Assembly: GCA_964606405.1 (NCBI GenBank)
Contig: CAZSGH010000010.1
Span: 1 to 64,000 of the forward strand
DNA: 64,000 nt
Source: GCA-002282575 sp964606405
GTDB lineage: Bacteria; Pseudomonadota; Gammaproteobacteria; Thiomicrospirales; Thiomicrospiraceae
Direction: 5' to 3'
The translations under genes were made by a program, and so were the position numbers. Below the pieces are notes generated by a model that saw only the letters and a list, made by a program, of their open reading frames with translations, was not told the origin of the DNA and did no database searches. Of the stretch, positions 7,759-17,484 are shown one piece after another. Each line of letters begins with the position of its first letter. Position 1 is the first letter of the stretch.

Positions 7759-9080
7759 TATACAGTAAAAGGATCACGCATAATCAGCGTTTCCACTCGA
7801 TCAGGACCAGTCGACACCATGTCCACAGGAACACCTACAACTTCTTGTAAGTAAACAATGTAACCTTTTGCATTTTCAGGCAAATCATCCCACTGCTGAA
7901 CACCAAGCGTTGAATCTGACCAACCAGCTAGAGTTTCATAAATGGGCTGGCAACGACTGTAATCATCGGCGGACATTGGTGGATTAACAATACGCTCGCC
8001 ATCTAGCGAATAAGCGACGCAAACCTTAATCTCTTCCAAGCCATCTAATACATCTAACTTAGTTAAACAAATACCCGTTAGCGAGTTGATTTGTGCGGAA
8101 CGACGCAGCGCTACAGCATCAAACCAACCACAACGACGCTGACGACCTGTTGTCGCACCGAACTCACGCCCAACCGTACCCAAATGCTTACCAATAGCAT
8201 CGCCCGTATCAGCAGCCGCATCGTATAGCAATTCTGTTGGGAAGGGACCGCCACCCACACGCGTCGCGTAAGCTTTAGTAATACCAAGCACATAATCTAA
8301 ATCGCATGGACCAATGCCTGTACCTGTCGCTGCGCCACCAGCCGTCGTATTAGAAGAGGTAACATAAGGATAAGTACCTTGATCAATATCTAATAAGGTA
8401 CCTTGAGCACCTTCAAACAACACATTTTGACCAGCCTTATTCATCTCACTAATTAAGTGAGGCACATCAGCTAGCATCGGCAACAAGCAATCACGATAAG
8501 CACGGCATTTTTCTAACTGAGCATCAAAATCAACCGCTGGCTGCTTAAAAAACTCTGTCAATACGAAATTGTGGTAGGTCATGACCTCACGTAATTTCTC
8601 TGCAAACTGCTCAAAATCGATCAAGTCCCCTGCGCGCAACCCACGACGTGCAGCTTTATCTTCGTATGCTGGACCAATGCCGCGACCTGTTGTGCCAATC
8701 GCTTTATTACCGCGAGCAACTTCACGCGCTTTATCGAGCGCAACGTGATAATCCAAAATCAACGGACAAGCCTTGCTGATTTTCATTCGTGATGCGACTT
8801 GTAAACCAGCTGCTTCTAAACCAGCCATTTCCTTCATCAAAGCATCAGGGGCTAACACCACACCATTACCAATCATACACAATACCGATTCACGCAAAAT
8901 CCCTGAAGGAATCAAGTGTAATACCGTTTTCTTACCTTCAATAACTAAGGTATGACCTGCGTTATGACCGCCCTGAAAGCGGACAACTGCGGCAACACGA
9001 TCCGTCAATAAATCAACGATCTTACCCTTACCCTCATCGCCCCATTGCGTGCCAACCACGACCAGATTTTTCTTTGCCAT
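7758..9080 (-). CDS. purA: Adenylosuccinate synthetase
   Basis: The enzyme catalyses the GTP-dependent condensation of IMP and aspartate in AMP synthesis. The nucleotide-binding GDEGKGK motif is at 14-20, the NAGHT and TTGRGIGPAYEDK motifs follow, and FPTELL and the C-terminal TGPDR are present. I place the start at ATG 9080 (MAKKNLVVVGTQW), the family-typical N-terminus, giving 440 residues; a longer frame from 9107 adds nine atypical residues. It follows hisZ by 53 nt. Its TAG stop coincides with the end of repeat copy 3. Confidence 0.97.
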   Translation of the reverse strand: MAKKNLVVVGTQWGDEGKGKIVDLLTDRVAAVVRFQGGHNAGHTLVIEGKKTVLHLIPSGILRESVLCMIGNGVVLAPDALMKEMAGLEAAGLQVASRMKISKACPLILDYHVALDKAREVARGNKAIGTTGRGIGPAYEDKAARRGLRAGDLIDFEQFAEKLREVMTYHNFVLTEFFKQPAVDFDAQLEKCRAYRDCLLPMLADVPHLISEMNKAGQNVLFEGAQGTLLDIDQGTYPYVTSSNTTAGGAATGTGIGPCDLDYVLGITKAYATRVGGGPFPTELLYDAAADTGDAIGKHLGTVGREFGATTGRQRRCGWFDAVALRRSAQINSLTGICLTKLDVLDGLEEIKVCVAYSLDGERIVNPPMSADDYSRCQPIYETLAGWSDSTLGVQQWDDLPENAKGYIVYLQEVVGVPVDMVSTGPDRVETLIMRDPFTV

Positions 9081-9133
9081 AACGTAATGACCTTTGCTCA
9101 CAGCCAAAATTCAAATTTCAAAATAAAGGGCGC

Positions 9134-10321
9134 TTAACGCATCACCCAGCGTTGATTCTCTTGCACCAACTCAACATCACATTCCGCTTTTTGACTTGTC
9201 CATTCAACGTCAGGAAAACCGATCACAACGGTATGACCTTCCTGTCTTAATTGCTGAATGACAGACACTAAAGACATGTCCGCTACGGCTGGTGCCAAGA
9301 CACGCTTACGCTTAGGTGGCTGAACAGGCAGCTTCAAGTCCAATAATTGACGCAAGTCTAAACTAAACCCTGTTGCAGGACGAGAACGACCAAATACTGC
9401 ACCGATATCATCATAACGACCACCAGAAGCAATCAAACGCTGACGTTTGGCTTCAATGACACCAAAAACAACACCTGTATGATATTGGAATCCACGCAAG
9501 TCAGCCAAGTCCAAATGAACAGTCAAGTCTGAGTGTGTCATTGTTATGTGCTTAACAATCGCTTTTAAACGCGTTAACGCCGCATCAAATGGTGATCCTA
9601 AGGCGGCAAATAGTTTTTGCGCACGCGTCAAGACATCATTCGCATCGCCACACAACATCGGTAAAGCAAGCAATGCAGGCAACACGCCAGTGGGCAGATG
9701 TGTTAAGTTAGCACACCAATCTTGCCACTCTGGCAATGATTTGCGTTGTAACATGGCTTGCGCTGCTGCATCTTGTTCTGGCGTAAACTCAGCCAAGGCA
9801 GACAAACTACGATACAAACTCACATGCCCCAAAACCAAAGTTAAACGTTGCAATCCAACACGCTCACAAGTCGCAAGCATTAACTCCATCACTTCGATAT
9901 CGCTTTGTACGCCAGCATGTCCAAATAGCTCTGCACCGACCTGAATAGGACTACGAGACCCTGTAACAACATTCGGACGCGCACGTAAGACTTCACCTGC
10001 ATAACATAAACGTGTTGGCAATTTCTGTTTTAACCGGTGGGCATCAATACGCGCAACTTGAGGTGTCATATCAGAACGGACGCCCATCATACGACCAGAT
10101 ACTTGGTCAACGAGTTGACACGTATCAAGATGCAAGTCAGAGGCTTTACCTGTTAACAGGGCTTGTACAAACTCTACCAAAGGCGGCAAAACTTGCGCAT
10201 AACCCCAACGAGCAAACTCTTCTAATAACATGCGTCGCCAATATTCAACTTGCTCCGCTTCTTGTGGCAATACATCCTCAATACCATCTGGCACTAACCA
10301 GCGGTTGTCTTCGTTCGACAT
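9134..10321 (-). CDS. hisZ: ATP phosphoribosyltransferase regulatory subunit HisZ
   Basis: This is a histidyl-tRNA-synthetase-like protein without tRNA charging activity, which pairs with short-form HisG in the first step of histidine synthesis. The class II-like MGVRSDMTPQVARIDAHR and LCYAGEVLRARP motifs and the later SGGRYDDIGAVFGRSRPATGFS match HisZ. The length (395) matches the family, and the anticodon-binding domain is reduced. ATG 10321 is preferred over GTG 10327 on spacing from the GGG ribosome-binding site. It lies between DUF2065 and purA, as in pseudomonads. The presence of hisZ predicts a short HisG elsewhere in the genome. Confidence 0.94.
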   Translation of the reverse strand: MSNEDNRWLVPDGIEDVLPQEAEQVEYWRRMLLEEFARWGYAQVLPPLVEFVQALLTGKASDLHLDTCQLVDQVSGRMMGVRSDMTPQVARIDAHRLKQKLPTRLCYAGEVLRARPNVVTGSRSPIQVGAELFGHAGVQSDIEVMELMLATCERVGLQRLTLVLGHVSLYRSLSALAEFTPEQDAAAQAMLQRKSLPEWQDWCANLTHLPTGVLPALLALPMLCGDANDVLTRAQKLFAALGSPFDAALTRLKAIVKHITMTHSDLTVHLDLADLRGFQYHTGVVFGVIEAKRQRLIASGGRYDDIGAVFGRSRPATGFSLDLRQLLDLKLPVQPPKRKRVLAPAVADMSLVSVIQQLRQEGHTVVIGFPDVEWTSQKAECDVELVQENQRWVMR

Positions 10322-10337
10322 AATCACTTTACCCTAC

Positions 10338-10535
10338 TTAATCTTTGGCAACAAATAAGAGCACCAAACCTAAAACCATCACGACTAATCCGCCCATTCG
10401 CAAGACATCATCTGGTAAACGACTCATTTCGCCAATGGTTTGTCGCCATTGCGCTGGAAAAGCAAAAGGACCAATCCCTTCTAACACCATCATCAGCGCA
10501 ATCGCCATCAGCAAGATTTGTCCAAAATCGGCCAT
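10338..10535 (-). CDS. DUF2065 small membrane protein (YjeT-like)
   Basis: The 65-residue protein has two hydrophobic helices separated by a short polar segment (QWRQTIGEMSRLPDDVLR). This is the DUF2065/YjeT family, conserved immediately after hflC in gammaproteobacteria. Its ATG follows the hflC TAA with no gap, so translation is coupled. A role with the HflKC complex is suggested only by conserved position. Confidence 0.88.
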   Translation of the reverse strand: MADFGQILLMAIALMMVLEGIGPFAFPAQWRQTIGEMSRLPDDVLRMGGLVVMVLGLVLLFVAKD

Positions 10536-11405
10536 TTACTTACCAGAAGGCTGACGTAAGAAACGTAACACATCCGCGTCACTATCTAAAACCAGCACAT
10601 CGCGCTTATCTTTAAAGGCTTCTTTGTAAACAGTCAATGAACGATAGAAAGCGTAGAACTCAGCATTTTTACCGTGAGCAGATGCATAAATCTCAGCAGA
10701 CTTACCATCACCATCACCACGCAATTTTTCTGCTTCTTTGTAAGCTTCTGCTAGTAAAACCGTACGCTGACGATCTGCATCGGCTCGAATACGCTCACCC
10801 GCTTCTGCCCCTTGCGAACGGACGTCTTTGGCCACACGAATACGTTCAGCTTCCATACGACGATAAACCGATTCGCTCACATCTTTAGGTAAGTCAATAC
10901 GCTTTAAGCGAACGTCTAAAATTTCGATACCAAACTCTTTTGCTTGCTGGCTGGCGGCGTTGGCAATATCGCCAACAATTTGTGAGCGCTCACCCGCAAT
11001 CACTTCTTGTACAGAGCGGACAGCAAACTCTGCGCGCAAGCCGTCTTTAATAATTTGCGACAATCGCATATTCGCACGACGAATATCCCCACCCATCGAA
11101 ATATAAAACTGCTGCACATCAGCAATACGCCACTTCACAAAAGAGTCAACCAAGAGGTTTTTCTTCTCCAATGTCAAATAACGCTCTGGCTCTGCATTGA
11201 GGGTTTGAATGCGTCCGTCGAACTTAATCACATTGTTGATTAGCGGTAACTTAAAATGCAATCCAGGCTCATAATCAGCATCAACGACCTGACCGAGCTG
11301 TAGCTTTAATGCCTTTTCGTACTCACTGACAGTAAAAACTGACATCGACGCACCGATGGCTAACACGCCAACAATCGTCGACAAACTACCATTTAACATA
11401 CTCAT
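10536..11405 (-). CDS. hflC: HflC, SPFH-domain FtsH regulator
   Basis: HflC forms the large HflKC membrane vault that encloses and modulates the FtsH protease. The 289-residue protein has an N-terminal membrane anchor (about 8-25), an SPFH/band-7 domain (about 27-190) and a long helical region rich in Ala/Glu/Arg (about 190-260). The start overlaps the hflK stop by one base (TAATG), and the next gene begins directly after its stop. The order hflX-hflK-hflC is conserved, so the identification is secure. Confidence 0.96.
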   Translation of the reverse strand: MSMLNGSLSTIVGVLAIGASMSVFTVSEYEKALKLQLGQVVDADYEPGLHFKLPLINNVIKFDGRIQTLNAEPERYLTLEKKNLLVDSFVKWRIADVQQFYISMGGDIRRANMRLSQIIKDGLRAEFAVRSVQEVIAGERSQIVGDIANAASQQAKEFGIEILDVRLKRIDLPKDVSESVYRRMEAERIRVAKDVRSQGAEAGERIRADADRQRTVLLAEAYKEAEKLRGDGDGKSAEIYASAHGKNAEFYAFYRSLTVYKEAFKDKRDVLVLDSDADVLRFLRQPSGK

Positions 11406-12616
11406 TAGCGCATCTCCCTTGTACGAAGATTATCGCGCAGGCTTGGCGCTGGCTGAATGCGAGGTGTCAGCGCCGTTGTATCAGGTAACACACCTGTCGC
11501 TGATGTCGTTGTTGAAGTCATTCCTTTATCGTCCTGCATCCACTTGTCTAATGGCAAATACATCATCTGACCACCGTTTTTAGCAGAAACCATAATCTTA
11601 CTGCTACTACCCAAGACCTGTTCAAGCGCATCTAAATACATGCGCTGACGTGTTACATCTGGCGTTTTCTGATATTGCGCTAAAATACTATTAAAACGAC
11701 TCACATCACCTTCCGAGCGTGCAATAACCTGATCTCGATAAGCCATCGACTCTTCGCTCAAACGGGCAGCCTGACCACGCGCTTTGGGAATAATGTCGTT
11801 AGCGTAAGCTTGTGCTTCGTTAATCACCCGCTGACGATCTTCACGTGCTTTAACCACATCGGCGAAAGCAGCTTGGACTTGTTCTGGTGGTTGTGCATCT
11901 TGTAAGTTAACACTGGTAATTTGAATACCCGTTTTATAGCTATCCAATGCCGCCTGCGCAATATCTCTCACACGTTGCACCAACTGGCTACGGCCATCGG
12001 TTAAGACAAAATCCATGGTGTTTTTACCCACAACATCACGCAATGCACTTTCAACGGATTCACGCAATGCAGTATCTGGATCTACGTTCATAAAAACGTA
12101 ATTAACAGTATTGCGAATGTTGTATTGTACGGCCAACTTAATATCGACAATATTTTCATCTTGCGTCAACATTAATGACTCGCCATCAACATCACTAGTC
12201 GATCCATTTTTAATGGTGCGATAACCGATCTCAGCATTACGAATTTGTTCAACGTTAACTTTAATGACATCTCCAATAGGTGCGGGCCAGTTCCAATGCG
12301 GACCAGATCCCGTCTCTTCAGAAAAAGCACCAAATACGGTTGTTACACCGCGCTCAGCAGGATCAATAATATAAATACCGAAACCTAGCCACACAGCACC
12401 CGCAACCGCAGCTAAGGCAGTCAAACCAGCCCCTATATTTTCAGGCATCGGCTGACTTGGGTCATTATTATTGTTACTTTGACCCATTTTCCCTAAAAAG
12501 CCTTCAAGTTGCTTACGCAATTGTTGCGCAGGGTCTTGTGAGGATGACTCCTTACGCGGCGGGCGCTCGCCTCCCCAAGGATCTTGTCCTGGTTTACCAG
12601 GTTCATTCCAAGCCAT
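11405..12616 (-). CDS. hflK: HflK, SPFH-domain FtsH regulator
   Basis: HflK is the partner of HflC in the FtsH-regulating complex. The 403-residue protein begins with the typical Gly/Pro/Asn-rich cytoplasmic segment (MAWNEPGKPGQDPWG), followed by a membrane helix (about 62-82), the SPFH domain with DPAERGVTTVFGAF, and a coiled-coil region. The C-terminal tail is Thr/Pro-rich. It lies 45 nt downstream of hflX and overlaps hflC by one base. Confidence 0.96.
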   Translation of the reverse strand: MAWNEPGKPGQDPWGGERPPRKESSSQDPAQQLRKQLEGFLGKMGQSNNNNDPSQPMPENIGAGLTALAAVAGAVWLGFGIYIIDPAERGVTTVFGAFSEETGSGPHWNWPAPIGDVIKVNVEQIRNAEIGYRTIKNGSTSDVDGESLMLTQDENIVDIKLAVQYNIRNTVNYVFMNVDPDTALRESVESALRDVVGKNTMDFVLTDGRSQLVQRVRDIAQAALDSYKTGIQITSVNLQDAQPPEQVQAAFADVVKAREDRQRVINEAQAYANDIIPKARGQAARLSEESMAYRDQVIARSEGDVSRFNSILAQYQKTPDVTRQRMYLDALEQVLGSSSKIMVSAKNGGQMMYLPLDKWMQDDKGMTSTTTSATGVLPDTTALTPRIQPAPSLRDNLRTREMR

Positions 12617-12661
12617 TAAGACCGACTCCCAATATAAAAATGTGTGACAAACCCGCAGATT

Positions 12662-13984
12662 TTAGGCGTTGCTGGGCGTAGTTGCAAGTCGAACTTTATG
12701 TTCGATCAATGGATCGTCATAAATATCCTGCCATTGCTGCGGTGATAATGATAGATTTAACCAAGACATACCTGCTTCATCGAAGACTTCTGATAGCACT
12801 TGCCCAGTTGAATAAATTCGTGCACGTAGCTGCCCTTGCTCGGGTTGGATACCAATACGAACAGCAACCTGCTCACCTGCTAACCGCTCCGCAATTGCGC
12901 GCACCAGCAAATCCATGCCCTCGCCTGTTTTTGCCGACACCCATACATCACGGTGTCCATGATCATCAATGGGGGTCAAATGTGCCTCAACAGGCGGCAT
13001 ACAAGCATCTGCTTTGTTGTAAACATGCACAATCGGTACATCACCTGCACCAATCTCTTGTAAAACAGTCAACACATCCGCAACTTTTTCATCTCGACGC
13101 GAGTCACTAGCATCAATAATGTGCAGCAATAACGTAGCACTAACTGTTTCTTCTAAAGTAGAACGAAACGAGGCAACTAAATCATGCGGAATATGACGAA
13201 TAAAGCCAACAGTATCTGCCAATGCACAAGGACCTACGCCTGGCAAATGCAAGCGACGAATGGTGGTGTCTAACGTTGCAAACAAACGATTTTCAGCGTA
13301 GACATCAGCGCGAGTGAGCAAGTTAAACAACGTCGACTTGCCCGCATTGGTGTAGCCGACAATAACCACAGTAGGTAATTCATTTTTCGTACGAGAACGA
13401 CGTGACAAATCGCGATGACTACGAACTTTATCAAGACGTCGCTCGAGCATCCAGATACGATCTTGAACCAAACGACGATCCGTTTCGAGCTGTGTTTCAC
13501 CTGGACCGCGTTGCCCAACACCACTGCCTTGACGCTCTAAGTGCGTCCAGCCACCGACAAGACGAGTTGACATATGCTTAAGCTGAGCAAGTTCAACTTG
13601 GAGTTTGCCTTCAAACGATTGCGCACGTTGCGCAAAAATATCAAGAATGAGACCGACACGATCGACAACGCGACACTCACAGTCGTTAGATAGATTTCGT
13701 TCTTGCCCAGGTGTTAACGCGTAATTAACAATGATGACATCGGCATTATTGGCTTTAGCAATTGCAGCAATTTCTTCGACCTTACCACTACCTAATAGGG
13801 TTCTGGCGCGAAAATTACTGGGCTTAGCAACAATTAAGGCAACTTCGCTAACACCAGCAGAATCAACCAACTCACGAAACTCGTCGAGGTCTTCCGCATG
13901 CTCAGCGTCATGAAGTTCGAGATGCACCAAAACAGCCCGCTCTGCATGGCGCTGCTGTTCGATACGATGAAATATCTCAGCCAA
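12662..13984 (-). CDS. hflX: Ribosome-associated GTPase HflX
   Basis: HflX is a GTPase that splits stalled or stressed ribosomes. The N-terminal HflX domain has the RGPGETQLE signature (about 159-167), and the G domain has GYTNAGKST at 210-218, DTVGF and NKAD. The length of 440 fits the family. The only reasonable start is TTG at 13984, with no recognisable Shine-Dalgarno sequence. Translation may depend on the hfq transcript upstream (35-nt gap) or begin at another rare codon. The product is clear but the start is not. Confidence 0.94.
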   Translation of the reverse strand: MAEIFHRIEQQRHAERAVLVHLELHDAEHAEDLDEFRELVDSAGVSEVALIVAKPSNFRARTLLGSGKVEEIAAIAKANNADVIIVNYALTPGQERNLSNDCECRVVDRVGLILDIFAQRAQSFEGKLQVELAQLKHMSTRLVGGWTHLERQGSGVGQRGPGETQLETDRRLVQDRIWMLERRLDKVRSHRDLSRRSRTKNELPTVVIVGYTNAGKSTLFNLLTRADVYAENRLFATLDTTIRRLHLPGVGPCALADTVGFIRHIPHDLVASFRSTLEETVSATLLLHIIDASDSRRDEKVADVLTVLQEIGAGDVPIVHVYNKADACMPPVEAHLTPIDDHGHRDVWVSAKTGEGMDLLVRAIAERLAGEQVAVRIGIQPEQGQLRARIYSTGQVLSEVFDEAGMSWLNLSLSPQQWQDIYDDPLIEHKVRLATTPSNA

Positions 13985-14019
13985 AGGACTGACGACAATT
14001 AAATGGGATAATTTTCAAC

Positions 14020-14280
14020 TTACTCAGCAACGGCTGGCACTTCGCTACCTTCTTCGTCCATACCAAAGTAACCCTTAGGATCACGTGCTGGCACAATCGT
14101 CGAAATAGCGTGCTTGTAAACCATTTGCGATACAGTCGAACGCAACATAACCACAAACTGGTCAAAAGAGTCAACACGACCCTGCAACTTAACGCCATTT
14201 ACCAAGTAAATAGAAACAGGAATACGATCCTTGCGTAAAGCATTCAAATAAGGATCTTGAATGGGCTGGGCTTTTGACAT
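14020..14280 (-). CDS. hfq: RNA chaperone Hfq
   Basis: Hfq is a hexameric Sm-like RNA chaperone that pairs small RNAs with mRNAs. The 86-residue protein has the Sm1 motif (VNGVKLQGRVDSFDQFVVML) and the Sm2 motif YKHAISTIVP. The C-terminal tail after the Sm core is short and acidic. A good GGAG ribosome-binding site precedes the ATG. In most gammaproteobacteria hfq follows miaA closely. Here a 254-nt spacer containing repeat copy 4 separates them. Confidence 0.98.
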   Translation of the reverse strand: MSKAQPIQDPYLNALRKDRIPVSIYLVNGVKLQGRVDSFDQFVVMLRSTVSQMVYKHAISTIVPARDPKGYFGMDEEGSEVPAVAE

Positions 14281-14400
14281 ATTGTTTTTCTCCGAAAATT
14301 ATTAGGGTCAAGCCTCTTTATAGGGCATTCTACGACAAACAGGCATCATAAACCTCTCTGACCCTATCAGTCTACACCAGTTATGGTGTTTTGTCATCGG

Positions 14401-14543
14401 AGAAATTCTAAAAACCTAATTAGGCAGGGGTTATAGAGGAAGGAGTTAAGAAAACAACCTGTAACGCGAATAAATCCACTTCCACTAACTAAAAAACAAA
14501 CTTGAAAAGTCTAATAATGAGCGAAGCGAGATTTTTAGAGCTT
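14401..14543 (+). repeat. Dispersed structured intergenic element, copy 4
   Basis: The copy carries TTCTAAAAACCTAATTAGGC, GAGGAAGGAG, a central CCTGTAACGCG, an ACTTCCACTAAC arm and the terminal hairpin with the GAGCGAAGCGAG core and ATTTTTAGAG. The last segment contains the complement of the miaA stop codon (14535-14537), so the element encodes the end of miaA. Confidence 0.83.
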
Positions 14544-15455
14544 TTCATCGCTTAATAACGTCATTAATGACTGCAACTGCTCACTTAATGGCAGATTAGC
14601 CTCGAGGATCAAATCGGATGACATTTTTTTCATCCAAGTCAGCTGACGCTTTGCCAAGCTACGCGTTGCTGACAACGCCTGTTCGTGCAGCTGCGCCAGC
14701 GTAATATCGCCTTGCAGATACTGCCATGCCTGTCGATAACCCACGCTACGCATCGACGGCAATAACGCATTTAAATTCGGATTCGCCATTAATACGCGAA
14801 CCTCTTCTAATAATCCTTGCGCGAGCATCAGCTCAAACCTTTGCCCCATGCGCTGATGCAACCATTCTTTCGTTGGCGGCATAATAAACACGGTTTTTAA
14901 ATCCAGCTGCGTTGCGCTACGTTGTTGGTGCTGCTCAGTTAGGGTTAACCCTGTGATTTCGATGACTTCAAGTGCACGAAGAATACGTTGAGGATCATTG
15001 GGATGAATGCGTTTACCTGCCACAGAATCAAGATCACATAAGCGTTGATGCATGGCTATTGGGTCTCGTTGCCATTCGGCTTGCAAGCGTGCGCGAATCG
15101 TTTCGTCGGCCGATGGCAAGTCGGACAATCCATTCACCCAACTATGTAAATAGAGCATGGTACCACCAACAACTACAGGCAGTTTGCCGCGTGCTTGTAT
15201 TTGCGGAATGAGCAGCTCTGCGTCTCGAACGAAGTCAGCAGCCGAATAGCTATCGCCTGGATCAATAATGTCAATCAGATGATGCGGTACTTGGATGCGC
15301 TCTGCCAAACTTGGCTTAGCCGTACCAATATCCATTCCACGATAAACCAGAGCGGAATCCATATTGATAATTTCACAAGGAAGTCGTTTGGCAATTTCTA
15401 ATGCCAAGGCTGTTTTTCCAGCAGCCGTTGGACCTGCAATGACCAGTGCGTCCAT
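14535..15455 (-). CDS. miaA: tRNA dimethylallyltransferase
   Basis: The enzyme prenylates A37 of tRNAs that read UNN codons. The P-loop GPTAAGKT is at 8-15, followed by DSALVYRGMDIGTAKP and the VVGGTMLYLHS motif. The 306-residue length is normal. The gene starts 4 nt after the mutL stop, giving the conserved mutL-miaA pair. The last residues (EKL) and the TAA overlap the end of repeat copy 4. Confidence 0.97.
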   Translation of the reverse strand: MDALVIAGPTAAGKTALALEIAKRLPCEIINMDSALVYRGMDIGTAKPSLAERIQVPHHLIDIIDPGDSYSAADFVRDAELLIPQIQARGKLPVVVGGTMLYLHSWVNGLSDLPSADETIRARLQAEWQRDPIAMHQRLCDLDSVAGKRIHPNDPQRILRALEVIEITGLTLTEQHQQRSATQLDLKTVFIMPPTKEWLHQRMGQRFELMLAQGLLEEVRVLMANPNLNALLPSMRSVGYRQAWQYLQGDITLAQLHEQALSATRSLAKRQLTWMKKMSSDLILEANLPLSEQLQSLMTLLSDEKL

Positions 15456-15459
15456 AACT

Positions 15460-17277
15460 TTACTGCCCCCTCAAAAACAACTTATCTAGCTCCGACATAC
15501 TCAACTGAACCCAGGTTGGGCGACCATGATTACACTGCCCAGCATTGGGTGTTTGTTCCATTTGACGCAATAAGGCATTCATTTCTGCCAAGGTCAGCTG
15601 TCGATTCGCTCGTACCGCGCCATGACATGCCATCGTGGCTAAAAGGTTATCTTGTTGACGTTCAAAATAATGCGCCACAGTTGAACCTTTCTCAAAACTC
15701 GCCAGCAAGTCTGCAAACAAGTTCTGCACATTCGCTTTTGCTAACAGCCCCGGCACAGCACGAACGACTAACTGTTGCACGCCTAACCAATCGCACTCAA
15801 AGCCCTTTTCTTGCAAAACAGGCAATAATTCGGCGAGATTTGCCACTTGTGTTGGTGTCAGTTCTAAAAGAACGGGTACGAGTAAAGGTTGAGACGACCA
15901 TTGACCTTGCCACTGCTGCTTAAATTTCTCATAAACAATCCGTTCGTGCGCAGCGTGCATGTCGACAATAATTAACCCATTAGCGTTCTCTGCCAACACG
16001 TAAACGCCTTGAATCTGAGCTCGCGCTTGACCGAGCGGCATCTCATCTACGGGCACTGCTACTGCCATCATATCCTGGCTTACTGTGACGGGTACAGCGG
16101 GGCTTTGCGCCTGCCAATTTAATTCGCTTTGTACGTGTGATGACCACTCTTTTGGTGACTCTCGAGCAAATAAGGGGGATGAAAAGCGAGACAAGGCAAC
16201 TTTCTGTGTTAGAGGCAATGATGCACCTGATATAACACTGTCGCTATGGTCTTCTATGGTTCCAGATAAAGAAAGCTGCGACAAACGCTCACGCACAGCA
16301 TAACGCAACGCATCGCTGAGCGCGCGCGCATCGGCAAAGCGAACTTCCGTTTTGGCAGGATGAACATTGACATCGACTAAAGCACCGTCAATCGTTACAA
16401 ACAACACGAAAGCTGGCTGGCGATTACCATGCAACAAGTCATCGTAAGCGAGCTTGATACTAAATGCCAGTTGACGATCTTTAATCAAACGACCATTGAC
16501 AAATAACCATTGCTGATCGGCTGTTGCGCGTGTATAGCGTGGCTCGCTGATCATGCCAGTCAGAGTCCAGCCATCGCCAGAAGCCGAAATTGGCAAGGCT
16601 GCATCACTGAATGCAGAACCGACCAACTTGCGCATTCTGGGCAAAATATCATCTGAGGATAAGGCTGGTAATTGATAAACAAGCTGTTGGTTATGATACA
16701 CATCGAATGCGACGCGTTGGTTGACCAACATGAGAGCAATCAATACATCTTCAATTCTTGCCCATTCGGCTCGTGCCGACTTTAAAAAGGCTTTACGCGC
16801 AGGAACCGTATGAAAAAGACGATCAACAACGACACGTGTTCCCATCGGATGCGCTGTGGGTTCGATTGCTTGAGCACACCCATTCTCAACGGTGAGTTGA
16901 CCTGCAAAATCGGCATCTTGACGCGCAGAAACCAGCACCAAACGCGCAACAGAGGCAATACTTGCCAACGCCTCGCCTCGAAAGCCATAGGATGATAGGT
17001 GAAATAAACCGTCACTATCGGCAAGCTTACTGGTGGCATGTGCCGCAATCGCTAAAGGTAAATCTTGATAATGAATACCAACACCATTATCTCTGACCTC
17101 AAGTCGATCTAGACCACCCTGCTCTACAAAAACTTCGATGCGCGTCGCGCCGGCATCTAGGCTATTTTCGACGAGTTCTTTAATAATGGATGCGGGACGC
17201 TCAATCACCTCACCTGCCGCAATTTGGCTAGCAAGCAATGAGGGTAAAATTTGAATGCGGTTTTGTGTTGTTGTCAT
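15460..17277 (-). CDS. mutL: DNA mismatch repair protein MutL with endonuclease motif
   Basis: MutL is the mismatch repair coordinator. The N-terminal GHKL ATPase shows ELVENSLDAGAT, DNGVGI and GFRGEALASI. The C-terminal domain has DMHAAHERIVYE from Asp439, ACHGAVRA (Cys551) and CNHGRP (Cys582). These are the metal-site motifs of endonuclease-proficient MutL, as in Pseudomonas and Neisseria, and they are absent from E. coli MutL. I infer a MutH-independent nicking mechanism. The gene is separated from the upstream amidase gene by repeat copy 5 and runs into miaA with a 4-nt gap. Confidence 0.96.
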   Translation of the reverse strand: MTTTQNRIQILPSLLASQIAAGEVIERPASIIKELVENSLDAGATRIEVFVEQGGLDRLEVRDNGVGIHYQDLPLAIAAHATSKLADSDGLFHLSSYGFRGEALASIASVARLVLVSARQDADFAGQLTVENGCAQAIEPTAHPMGTRVVVDRLFHTVPARKAFLKSARAEWARIEDVLIALMLVNQRVAFDVYHNQQLVYQLPALSSDDILPRMRKLVGSAFSDAALPISASGDGWTLTGMISEPRYTRATADQQWLFVNGRLIKDRQLAFSIKLAYDDLLHGNRQPAFVLFVTIDGALVDVNVHPAKTEVRFADARALSDALRYAVRERLSQLSLSGTIEDHSDSVISGASLPLTQKVALSRFSSPLFARESPKEWSSHVQSELNWQAQSPAVPVTVSQDMMAVAVPVDEMPLGQARAQIQGVYVLAENANGLIIVDMHAAHERIVYEKFKQQWQGQWSSQPLLVPVLLELTPTQVANLAELLPVLQEKGFECDWLGVQQLVVRAVPGLLAKANVQNLFADLLASFEKGSTVAHYFERQQDNLLATMACHGAVRANRQLTLAEMNALLRQMEQTPNAGQCNHGRPTWVQLSMSELDKLFLRGQ

Positions 17278-17336
17278 GCTCGCTATTATAGCGAGTTAAC
17301 AAACAAAGTGCGCACCCAAATTGCCTTAACTTTTAG

Positions 17337-17484
17337 GGCACTTATTAAAACTCGATGGGCAGGAAGTCTGAAGGATATGATTGTTGAAAACAACATGTAA
17401 CGCATCAAGAAAATCCATTCCTTCAGCAAAAAACAAACTTGAAAAGCCTAAAAGCGAACTAATGTGATACTTTTAGAGTTTACC
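17337..17484 (+). repeat. Dispersed structured intergenic element, copy 5
   Basis: The copy contains GATGGGCAGGAAGTCTGAAGG, CAACATGTAACGCATC, CCATTCCTTCAGC, AAACTTGAAAAGCC and a terminal hairpin with CTAAAAG and CTTTTAG arms. The consensus GAA loop is degraded. The end overlaps the complement of the amidase stop codon at 17480-17482. Confidence 0.85.
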
